Positions 29,880 through 38,328 of a stretch of DNA of 38,328 nucleotides are shown piece after piece. Both the position numbers and the translations under genes were made by a program. The stretch lies in NCBI RefSeq assembly GCF_001642475.1, contig NW_019174114.1, forward strand, positions 1 through 38,328. Reading direction: 5' to 3'. Source of the DNA: Fonsecaea monophora (lineage: Eukaryota; Ascomycota; Eurotiomycetes; Chaetothyriales; Herpotrichiellaceae). Numbering within the stretch: position 1 is the first letter of the stretch; each line of letters starts with the position of its first letter. The notes beneath the pieces were generated by a model. That model saw only the letters and a list, made by a program, of their open reading frames with translations. It had not been told where the DNA came from and ran no database searches.

Positions 29880-30582
29880 AATTGGAACACGCTAGGTTCA
29901 CTAAAGTGCTTATCAGTATACATCGTCTCCACATGGAAGTGTCGGGGCAGGCTACCGTCGAAGGAAACAGAGGGTGTCTAAGCCAACTACGGCCTAGAAA
30001 AGAAGGAGATCTGGAGATGCGTTGTGGATTGATGAATGGGTCTCCTGAAGCGACGGGGCAGCATCGACACAACCGCAAAACCGGTTTTCTGATTGGGCCA
30101 GTGACAGGGTTAGTGAGAAGCCGTTTCGAGGAAAGCCCAGGCAGACCTACCGGCGGACAAGCTAAACTGAAGCTTTCACCAAGCGTTGTCCACGAGTTGG
30201 GACTGAATAGTGCTAGAGTGTGGCACAAGAGGACCGGAAACCATTGGGACGACAGGAAGTTAGAGAATTGCACAAGAGAGCTTGAAAGGAGAGGAAGAAC
30301 ACAGAGAGACGAGAGGTGGCCGGTGACAGGAAGACGACCTGCGCAGGCTTCCCCGCAGATTTCGAGACTTAGTGTACAACTTGTCCTGAAGGGTGAAAGC
30401 GGTAACAAACACTGATAGCGAGAAAATTTAATCGGAAAATGTGCTTGGTAATTTGGCTAGTCCACTTTAGTCTCTAGCTTCGGGACGGACGACCAAGACA
30501 TGAAATTGATTCGTCTCTGAAGCGCTACTAAAAGCATGCGCTACGCCTTTTCAGGAATATCCGTGTCTTCCCCTCGCGTCAA
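29880..30582. promoter_or_regulatory. divergent intergenic region
   Basis: Separates the BAH-like gene (-) from the proline-rich gene (+), so it carries both promoters. Open frames on both strands at 29692-30415 mirror each other and show no resemblance to any family; I do not call them. Confidence 0.35.
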
Positions 30583-33500
30583 ATGGCCTTAATTTTCCAA
30601 GGCGACCAACCCCTCCCTCCATCAACCTCCAGATATCATACTTTTGAATGCCCGAGGCACGATTACTATCTGCGCGAGCAAGCGCCGGCTGCTTCTGAGC
30701 ATTCCCTCTTGAACCCCTTGAGTTGGCCGTCGCACAGTCACCCAGAACACCATCATTCTCAATTGATGGATTACAATGTCCGTCACACTCCCCAAGACCA
30801 CCCCACAGATCCTGCCCCGTCTACTAGGACAGCAAAGAAGCCACAAAGACGCAGAGTACGATTCACTTCCGAATCTCAGGCCGGAATCACCACCCAACAC
30901 AATGGGCAAGCCCAATCGCCCGTGCGCGTGGAACCGGAAGTGTCTCGTGTACAGCCTTTACAGCCACCAAATACACACACTGCGGACTTCTCGCCCCAGC
31001 CTTCAGAAGCCTTGAATGTCTTTACACAAAATGTGTCACGATGCCAGGCTGAAAGCTGCTGTATCCACTGTGCTCCTGAGGCGGTTGTTGTGTCGCCTAG
31101 AAACCCTGGCAACGCTAGAAGGCTGTATACCATTGTGCGCAACCATGCTGATCACACACAGCAGCCATATAGCAGTCCATTCGGATGTCCTGCCCAGCCA
31201 CAACAGCCACATATAACAGCATCGGTGCATGCGATTCATGCATCGGTCCCCGTGGGTTTCGAACCTCCTGGTCAGACGCAACAAGCCGATTCTGGGGCAC
31301 ATGGGTATGCTGCTCGGAGCAGTGTGTCGTCCGCGATGATACCGCAACACACCCCTTGGGCTCAGCAGCCATGTGGCATGTCACGCGAATACGCAGGCCA
31401 GGCTCTGCAGGGTCAGTCACAAACAATGACACCCAGGTACACTGACCAATCTCAGCACTTGTACACTTCACCACCCGGACCGCCAAATATCAATCATGCA
31501 CAGCAGCCACATGTCGTGCCACAAGGCAATCTCGATCATTCTCAGCAGTCGTATGATATGTCCACAGAAACCCGCGGTCGGCCGCAATATCACACCAGCG
31601 CTCAAGGAAGGTTCGTGGAAACCCGGCAGGCCGTCCCATCGACACCCACCCTCGGGACGCAATGGAGCACCGTGCAAACCAGCCAGCCTCAACAGACTTT
31701 TACGTCGGCGTCAGGCGTTTCGGGGAGCCACGGGGTATCTCTGCCAAACGACCACGTCCAATCTCCTGAAAGTCAAAGACCTCCAGACCTTCGGACTTGG
31801 CAAAGGAAACGCCCTGCCGAGGACCCCATCACCGCAGGAAGCGGAGGGCCCCCTGCTGCAAAGAGGCAGCAGCAAGGGTACATACCGCCGGAAGGATCCC
31901 AGCAGGCTCCTCGCACTGATCAGCGTCTGGCGATGTCATGCATGCGGGCCTTTCGGTCCCTGGACACAAAATTCCAAGACTTGCACCAAGCCTACTGCGA
32001 CAAACGAGATCGAGACAAATGGGAACTATCCAAACGTGAACAGGAATTCAAAAGACGTCAGCCATCTATGAGAGGCGAGTATCAGCATGCCTTAGAGTCC
32101 GTCAGACAAGATCACGAAAAACAACGCAGGTATTGGAAGGTTGAGTTGCGCACAAATGAACAACGATGGAAAGGAATAGTCCAACAAGAGGACAAGATAT
32201 GGAGATCCTCCTACGCGGAGCTGGACAAGATCTGGGATACCTGGGTGCAAGGCGATTTTCAAGACCTCGTCCGTCCTCAACTTGTGCAGTATATCCGTCA
32301 TCTAGAATCCGCAGTCTCCCGCTTGGGCTCAAAACCCTCAGGTCACGTGCCATTACAGCGAGAGGCGCCTAGCCAACGACAACCCGCAGCTAGAACAACC
32401 ACGACAGCATCACGGTCGCCACGGCCCCCTGATGCGGCACCGGTAATGCCCCTGCCAACGCGTTCCCCCAGCGCAGAATTTACAGTACCGCTCCCCGCAC
32501 AACCCTCTGGCGCAGAGATGGCCATGCCGTCACCATCTAGCCCCTCCAGTATAGCATCGACAGTATCATCATCACCAACGTACTCTTCTACCCCGGCATC
32601 GACACCGCCTTCATCGCATATCCCTAGCATAGGACCGATAGGGCCGTCACCAGTATACGTTTCGAACAACATAGCACGAGCAATGCTCCCACCACCCCAC
32701 CGCGATGTTGCATCCACAAGACCTCCATCAATGTATTCACCTGAGACAGCAATAGCAATGCCGCCACGATTATATCCTCTTAACACAACGTCTTCTGTAC
32801 CACCTCTGGCACATCCTCCTATTTCCGCAGCAGCCATGCCACCACCAGCACCATACCCTGCTACGCAATCGACAATACCGCCCCTGCCATATCATCCAAG
32901 CCCAGCAATGTCTCCTCCGATGCGACCTTCTACCACAACAACAACGATGCCACCGCCGCCGCTCCCCACAAGACCAGCGATGGTGTCACCGCCACCACTT
33001 CCTAACATTGCATTGCCGCCGACACCACCTCCCGACCCTACAACTACATTGCTTGCGCCGCTGTGCCCAGATATAATCACGGCAATGCCACCATCTCCAC
33101 CGCCCAACAGAACAGCCACGACACCGCCACCACTGCTCCCTGATATAGGACTTGCGAGGCCTTCATTGCCACATCCTAATAGAACAAGACCTCTGCCGTC
33201 ACCACGCCATCCCAGCATTGTGACAGTAAAACCGCCTTCGCGATTCCCTCACCGCCCCGCCACGATCCCATCAGGTGCAGAATTTCGAGATGCAGAATTC
33301 CGGGGCGCAAAGACGATGCCAGCGCAGCCACGTTTCCACGAAGCAACTATGAACCCGCCAGGGCTATATTCTGACAGTGTACGAGCGTGTCAGGAGCCAG
33401 ATTATTACAGGCCATCGACGATCCCTCCACAGCAGCACTCATACACGGCAATGACGATGTCATCAAAACCACAGCCCCCACGTACAATGGCGATGACGCC

Positions 33501-33975
33501 ACAGACACAATCTGGCCCTCCGAGTGTTATTCCGCACAAGAGCCAATTTCGCAGACTTCAGGAGTCGAAACCGCGTCCTCCAAGCGCCATGGCGATGCCA
33601 CCGCAGACACAACCCCGCATACTCACGGCAGTTCCGCTAAAAGGCCAACTCTGCGGACTACGGGAGGTGTCAACAGTCTCTCCGTCACCATCACCATCTC
33701 TCTCGCCGTCACTTTCTCCTCCGCCCAAACCACCACCGCGACGCCTCACGCTTCCCGCTGAGATGGAGATGGACATGGGCGCTGGCAATGGACAAATCGG
33801 AGGAAAGTGGAAGGGCAAAGCAAAAGATAAGGGTAAAGGAAAAGAAAGGGCAATGACACCGAGGGAGAATCTGGCGAGGGGGCCGAGGCGGCAGCTACCA
33901 GGCAACATGAATCTTGATGGTGATGACGATGACGACGACTCGTATCTCACGAGGATTACATGTGCTGGGTATTGA
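30583..33975 (+). CDS. large proline-rich protein with central coiled coil
   Basis: One uninterrupted frame of 1130 residues. Three parts: residues 1-430, Gln/Pro/His/Ser-rich with degenerate units of about 22 residues carrying QQP/SQQ-Y-like cores; 440-590, a charged helical region (YCDKRDRDKWELSKREQEFKRRQ, YQHALESVRQDHEKQRRYWK, DLVRPQLVQYIRHLE) predicted as coiled coil; 590-1060, almost entirely Pro/Ser/Thr/Met with MPPP, PPLP and PSP runs. The tail is Lys/Gly-rich (KWKGKAKDKGKGKERA), then a D-run and a short end. No known domain. The length without a stop despite the low complexity, the ATG with AAA before it, and the distinct helical core favour a real protein, perhaps a scaffold or nuclear/actin-related factor; function unknown. 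Confidence 0.6.
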   Translation: MALIFQGDQPLPPSTSRYHTFECPRHDYYLREQAPAASEHSLLNPLSWPSHSHPEHHHSQLMDYNVRHTPQDHPTDPAPSTRTAKKPQRRRVRFTSESQAGITTQHNGQAQSPVRVEPEVSRVQPLQPPNTHTADFSPQPSEALNVFTQNVSRCQAESCCIHCAPEAVVVSPRNPGNARRLYTIVRNHADHTQQPYSSPFGCPAQPQQPHITASVHAIHASVPVGFEPPGQTQQADSGAHGYAARSSVSSAMIPQHTPWAQQPCGMSREYAGQALQGQSQTMTPRYTDQSQHLYTSPPGPPNINHAQQPHVVPQGNLDHSQQSYDMSTETRGRPQYHTSAQGRFVETRQAVPSTPTLGTQWSTVQTSQPQQTFTSASGVSGSHGVSLPNDHVQSPESQRPPDLRTWQRKRPAEDPITAGSGGPPAAKRQQQGYIPPEGSQQAPRTDQRLAMSCMRAFRSLDTKFQDLHQAYCDKRDRDKWELSKREQEFKRRQPSMRGEYQHALESVRQDHEKQRRYWKVELRTNEQRWKGIVQQEDKIWRSSYAELDKIWDTWVQGDFQDLVRPQLVQYIRHLESAVSRLGSKPSGHVPLQREAPSQRQPAARTTTTASRSPRPPDAAPVMPLPTRSPSAEFTVPLPAQPSGAEMAMPSPSSPSSIASTVSSSPTYSSTPASTPPSSHIPSIGPIGPSPVYVSNNIARAMLPPPHRDVASTRPPSMYSPETAIAMPPRLYPLNTTSSVPPLAHPPISAAAMPPPAPYPATQSTIPPLPYHPSPAMSPPMRPSTTTTTMPPPPLPTRPAMVSPPPLPNIALPPTPPPDPTTTLLAPLCPDIITAMPPSPPPNRTATTPPPLLPDIGLARPSLPHPNRTRPLPSPRHPSIVTVKPPSRFPHRPATIPSGAEFRDAEFRGAKTMPAQPRFHEATMNPPGLYSDSVRACQEPDYYRPSTIPPQQHSYTAMTMSSKPQPPRTMAMTPQTQSGPPSVIPHKSQFRRLQESKPRPPSAMAMPPQTQPRILTAVPLKGQLCGLREVSTVSPSPSPSLSPSLSPPPKPPPRRLTLPAEMEMDMGAGNGQIGGKWKGKAKDKGKGKERAMTPRENLARGPRRQLPGNMNLDGDDDDDDSYLTRITCAGY

Positions 33976-35030
33976 TCATTCAGGGCCACCAGGGCGTCGT
34001 TGTGCTCTCTGGGCCGGGGGGCTTCTCTGAGTTTATTCACTTCAAAAGACTTGTTTGTTCGATTGGTTGTTTGGTTGATTGATATGCCTTGACGAATTTA
34101 ATGACCGTGATGATTATGACGACTAGAGCGTGGACAATACAGAACTTACCTACCTACCTACCCCGATAATCTTGTTGTAATCTCATATTTAACGCTCGAA
34201 TGACGAAGTACCAGCAGTGTAGTCCCATCCGATAGATGCCTGCCAGCCAGCCAAGTTCACAAACACCTCCGCAGGATGACTAATCTGCCCTCGCCGACAA
34301 GCACGGGAAATGAAGTTGTCCGTCTATAACTTTCATTCCACCAACGCCTGAAGGTTCTAGCTAGTCCAAGTAGACTTGCCATGTCAAAGCCTATCGAACG
34401 GTGTTACTTTCACAAAATTATATCATGGATTGCGGGAGGTGCAGGCAAAAGAAATTTCGGGGGATGATCTGGCCAATCAAAATCGGCATTGGGCTCAGGC
34501 TGTGCCTCGTCTTGGCAGCCAGACTTGGGCCTTGTGCTCGCCATCCATTTTGCTCGTGGTTGACGACGAGGATATACACTAAAGGCTCGACAATTTTGAA
34601 CGACATACTCGGAGTGATCCGGCTGGCTGGGGATGCGATGCCGCATGCCATGTGCCGTGTGCCATATACCCAGCATCAAAGACACGGACAACGTGTCTTC
34701 TGACCAACCTGTGCGGAAGCCGAGTCCAGATTTCGTATGATTCCGATTCAAACCTGTGTATCTCTCTTCCTTCTCTGCTGATCGTGGTCACGTCATCGTT
34801 GATGGACTATTACTACTGACACCGTCGTGGTGAGTGATGTACTACTCAAGTAGAGTACAGTTCCTATGTCAAAAAGTCCGAGTTCCTTCCTTGGACAAAA
34901 ATCACGTGTTTTAACACCCCCCCCCCCCGGGGGTTGTCATTGTCTCGCGTGATGGTTATTGGTCGGTGTGAGGGACTGGGATGGTCGAGTACGATTGCTG
35001 CGACGGCGACGGCGACTGTAACTACGAGTG

Positions 35031-35260
35031 AGATGGCATCGAGTCAGACCTGACCACAACTACGAGGTAGTGTAGTGGTAGAACGCCCAACGACTCTGAT
35101 GGCATCGAGTCAGACGTGACATGGCCACAACTAGTAACGTGTGGGGCCCCGAGTCCAAAGGCGTCGAGTCAGATATTTACTGTACCTTAGGGTGATGGTC
35201 ATTTTTGTGTGTTAGTTAGTAGGCAGCCTTCGACAGCGCGGGCGGCGAGTCAGACGTCCC
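35031..35260. repeat. degenerate direct repeats, period about 65 bp
   Basis: Copies of gatggcatcgagtcagac at about 35032 and 35098, each followed within 4-8 bp by ccacaacta; weaker copies (ggcgtcgagtcagat at 35160 and ggcggcgagtcagacgt at about 35241) continue the spacing. The second half of each unit has drifted. Part of the unit looks like a tRNA A box, but no B box is present. Confidence 0.65.
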
Positions 35261-35776
35261 TCACCGCACCGCACCATGCCGCACTACAATTACTCGTACA
35301 ACCATGCCGTACTCATACGGTCGGCATCACGGATATTCAATGATCACCCCAATGACGAGTTCAGTGGAAAGGGGAGAGCACCGAGCTCTATAAGTCCGGC
35401 TTGACTTGACTCGGGCCCGTAAACCGTATATAGCCCCTCGGCGGGCAACCCATCCCCTATTTTGCTGCTTGTTATCCGTTGTCCCCTTATCAGGCACTGC
35501 CAGTGCGGAGCGGAGGCCACAATTACTGTCGTGGTACATGGCACCTCGTAGTCACGGCCCACAAAACGTTCATTCATTCATGCAACTCTCGGCAGCCTCG
35601 CTTCTTCTGCGGACGAGGCTGGAGTGGCTGAGAGGTGAGGCTGAGGTTTACCCCGCACCTTGCATGAGGGGTTTCAAACTGTGCACTCACCACGGGATAC
35701 AGGTAACAGACAAACAGGAAGACCACCAGCGGTATTCTACCGTAGATAAATGGTTCGTTGAGTATATAATTGAATA

Positions 35777-35862
35777 ACTGAGTGATTGAACGATTGTCTG
35801 ACCCGACCGACTGCCTGACTGCCTGACTGTTTGACTGAGTGAATGACTGACTACCTGACAGG
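35777..35862. repeat. CTGA-type tetranucleotide tract
   Basis: Imperfect run of CTGA/CTGC/TTGA units (ctgcctgactgcctgactgt core), with spacing kept at four bases over most of its length. Confidence 0.6.
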
Positions 35863-36176
35863 CGACTGTATGCGGCGGCGAAATCCCAAACCCAACCGCA
35901 GCCGAAGCCGCAGCCGCAGCCGCAGCCGCAACGACGTCAGGCTCAAAGGTCGTCCGTGAACGACATTGACAGTGTGTTATTGCAGCCCAGCACGGTCCTA
36001 CCCTTCTCCTATGTCCTTGTTCCCATCATTTTCCATGGCTTGAGCGAAGAGACGGTTCTCTGCAACTCCGACGCCCCGACGTTACCGGTACGCCTGCATC
36101 CGGACCTGGACCTTGTCCCGCTCCTCCCGTTCCCAATTTCAATACTTTTGTGTGTTTCTTGACGGTAGATCCCACG

Positions 36177-36857
36177 CTACATCGCTTGCTTCTCCACAAT
36201 CTTGGAGAGCTTCGGCTTGATCAGATGGAGTCCACGCAGGCGGTGGACAAATCGTTTCTTCTCCGTCATCGCCATCGGCAGTCTGTCGGTCAAGACGGGA
36301 CGTGTTAGCGCTCACTTCATCGGACACAAGAACATAATGGTCGATACTCACGCTCCCTCGATCTCAAACTCCTCTTTGGGCCGGTGCTTGGGCGCCTCGT
36401 CCTCGCACCACATGTAATACTCGACGGCCTCGTCCCACTGCCGCTGGCTGTCCTCCAGAGGCTGATGGGACAGACGCAGCGAGAATCCCGAGAGAACGCC
36501 CAAGCCCTCGGGCACAAGCTGGTAGCGTCTCAGGTAGGCCCAGACGTACAGGCGGCGGAGCTGGTGCTCGTCGTCGTTGGGCGCCATGGCGTACCAGATC
36601 ATGGCGTGGATCATGCCCAGGGCGGTGCCGACGGACCGCAACATCTCGTAATGCATGGCCTGCTCGATGCTCATGCCCTGGAACCGGGCCTGGATGCGGC
36701 GACGTGCTCCAGTCAAGAGGAGGTCGAGTCTCTTGTTGTGAGCGGCCAAAAACCTGATGTACAGATCGTCGTCCTCGGTGCTTCCGTCGTAGAACTGGCG
36801 GATCCGCGTGATTTCCTGGTGGAGAGTCTCTCGCTCCTTGTCGATGTTGGAATCCAT
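36177..36857 (-). CDS. hypothetical small helical protein
   Basis: Two exons, 36857-36352 and 36282-36177, giving 203 residues; the 69-bp intron has a GTGAGT donor, a GCGCTAAC branch site and a GACAG acceptor. Mostly alpha-helical and charged: DKERETLHQEITRIRQFYD, then LYIRFLAAHNKRLDLLLTGARRRIQARFQGMSIEQAMHYEMLRSVGTALGMIH, followed by WAYLRRYQLVPEG and a C-terminal basic end with KRFVHRLRGLHLIKPKL. I recognise no family. Upstream in the same frame lies a hydrophobic stretch (GVVLVSSVVVISLITYL, about 36930-36880) typical of a signal anchor, but no in-frame ATG precedes it; a further exon may add it, which would make this a membrane-anchored protein. Start at 36857 is therefore the conservative choice. 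Confidence 0.55.
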
Positions 36858-38232
36858 GTTGGTGCTGGTGGGCAATGACAACGGCAGGTATGTGATAAGG
36901 CTGATGACCACGACGGACGAGACAAGAACCACGCCACGCCAGTCGATGGTAGGGATGGAAAGGGGCCTGGAAGATGGGCTGGCAACGGGGAAGTGAAGGA
37001 GCGGCAATTGACGGGGGCGATGAGTGATGGGTGCTCCGAATGAAGGGCAGGATCCTCAGATGCCCTTGGGCACATGGAATGCGTACTGAGATTGATGCTG
37101 AACCCTGACTTTCATCTTCCCCTCTCTCTTCCCGTCTCCGATGCCCTGTTCTGGGTTTTCAGGGCCCTTTTTTCCTGTCACCTCTCAATAGTCTCAAGCC
37201 CTCGCATCCCTTGCATCAAGCCACCATTCGCAAAATGCAGCTGGAGGCCATCGGTTCAAATGCCATGGGATGGAAGGATTGACGTACTGTACGTACATGC
37301 TGCAGGACACGAATCCCGCGGATTGGCCGCCCGAGCCTTTTCAGTTGCATGACATGGCATGAGAAGAAGGAAGGGCGGGTGCGGACACCTTGGATTCCCA
37401 AGCACAGACCACCATGAGGCCCCCATCCAAAGTCTGTACTGTGCTGGAATGCGGAGCCCCATGCAAGTCAACAGGGTCGATGATCCCCGGGCAACGCGAG
37501 CTCTGTCCATCAGGAAGCAAAGTGGTCGGCGATCAAATACGAGCTGGCTTGCTGGGTCTGTTTTTTTTTTGTTTTGTGGAGGCACACTTCCTGTTGAATC
37601 AAGGCTGTGTTCGGGCTTTCTGGCTGCTAGCAGCAAAAGCGAAAAAGAAAAACAAGAGAGGTTGAGAAAAGAGGTCATAGCGTGAGTTCAGCGAGCAGAG
37701 CCCAGTCAATGCCTGTCTGTCTTCTGCCCGCCAGCCAGTAAATTTGGCCCCCCCAGAGATCTGGCAGCCCCCCCATCAGATTGCCAGTGTTGGGCCAGCC
37801 GACCGAACGACCAACAGATCGTCCTCTCCATTTGGGAGAGACAAGCGAACTCGCGCATCCCAATCTGGCTCTCAGGTGACAAGGATTGTCTGTATTACCA
37901 GCGCTGTTAGTAGTATGGCGTCGAATAATAAGTCGGTGTCGAGCCCGAAGGGGGTGGGAGATCCACCTGCTGGGGGGAGCAGGAAGAGAAAGAGAGTTTT
38001 GGGAAAAAATCCCATTTCAAATGACAGAGATTTCAAGAGTCATTTTATTGATTGTTGGTGCTTGGCGCTGGATCTCACGCATGCATGACATGGGTCCGAA
38101 GGGGGCCCCGTGATTAAGGGTCCCTTGCAGCAACGCTGGGGGTTGGAAGCGAGTAACATTGCTTGGATCAACATCTGATTGACCTCAGGAGAGACCCGAG
38201 ACACACACAGAAAGAGAGAGACAGAGAGAGAG

Positions 38233-38233
<1 letters not shown>
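36858..38233. other. intergenic to window end
   Basis: Possible upstream exon of the helical-protein gene near 36880-37007. Otherwise no supported gene. An open frame starting with ATG at 37916 on plus (MASNNKSVSSPKGVGD, then KRKR) has a basic, protein-like beginning and could be the first exon of a gene running out of the window, but nothing confirms it. Confidence 0.3.

Positions 38234-38282
<49 letters not shown>
38234..38282. repeat. (CA)n microsatellite
   Basis: About 24 uninterrupted CA units, preceded by GA-rich sequence (38208-38232). Any reading frame through it (a Val-Cys repeat on minus) is an artefact. Confidence 0.95.
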
Positions 38283-38283
<1 letters not shown>

Positions 38284-38328
38284 AACGACACCTACCGAGA
38301 GCTGAGACTGCCAAGGCACTACGAAGGG

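Larger units (their letters stand above)
33976..36176. other. long intergenic region with degenerate repeats
   Basis: No supported gene over 2.2 kb. Holds short runs of ACCT (about 34147-34161), a C-run/G-run (about 34915-34933), degenerate 65-bp direct repeats (34980-35260), a CTGA-like tetranucleotide tract (about 35777-35862) and a GCCGCA hexanucleotide run (about 35898-35932). Open frames here lack family resemblance. Confidence 0.45.

Noticed and set aside
29692..30415. Overlapping open frames on both strands (238 and 177 codons)
   Set aside because: Mirror images of each other in a divergent promoter region, no homology signal.
35060..35110. Possible tRNA gene (A-box-like tagtgtagtggtagaacgc)
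   Set aside because: No B box, no T-arm and no pairing acceptor stem nearby; better explained by the local repeats.
36384..36878. Plus-strand open frame of 164 codons
   Set aside because: Antisense to the small helical-protein gene, whose intron has strong splice sites.
38040..38291. Minus-strand frame with a Val-Cys repeat
   Set aside because: Produced by the CA microsatellite.

Overview
The window comes from a nuclear chromosome of a filamentous ascomycete (Pezizomycotina). The evidence is short GT-AG introns (48-140 bp) with CTAAC/CTGAC-type branch sites, a Zn2Cys6 transcription factor, an MFS sugar transporter, a YVC1-type vacuolar TRP channel, and fungal-only families (DUF7924, fungal PD-(D/E)XK-like, APH-like and SRPK-like kinases). 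A black-yeast or Eurotiomycete-like host is my guess; the sequence alone does not settle it.

Layout. 1-9.1 kb is accessory: a PD-(D/E)XK-like hypothetical gene (+), a six-exon sugar transporter (-), a dead SRPK-like kinase (+) and a degenerate HNH-type protein (-). 9.5-11.8 kb holds two conserved genes tail to tail: the glutamate-cysteine ligase regulatory subunit (+) and BUD32 of the EKC/KEOPS complex (-). 11.8-16.9 kb is accessory again: an AT-rich stretch, a decayed aminoglycoside-phosphotransferase-like pseudogene, a minisatellite, and a second PD-(D/E)XK-like gene. 16.9-23.6 kb is the conserved core: eIF2-alpha (SUI2), a tRNA-Trp gene, a Zn2Cys6 regulator and the TRP channel. 25-38 kb is accessory: a DUF7924 protein, a broken hypothetical gene, a BAH-like protein, a 1130-residue proline-rich protein, degenerate repeats and a small helical protein.

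The main discovery is the tRNA-Trp(CCA) gene on the minus strand at 18499-18626. Its D-arm is interrupted by 56 bp that have every mark of a spliceosomal mRNA intron (GTGAGT donor, GCTAAT branch site, TTCAG acceptor) and none of a normal tRNA intron. Removing exactly this segment restores a 72-nt tRNA-Trp with all four stems paired, and the insertion splits the internal A box. The acceptor stem pairs across the intron, so the two halves belong together. This suggests either a Pol III transcript spliced by the spliceosome or a tRNA made from a Pol II transcript.

A second theme is turnover of nuclease-fold and kinase-fold accessory genes. Three different PD-(D/E)XK-like families and one HNH-like protein sit in 38 kb, and two kinase-fold genes have lost their catalytic centres by internal deletion.
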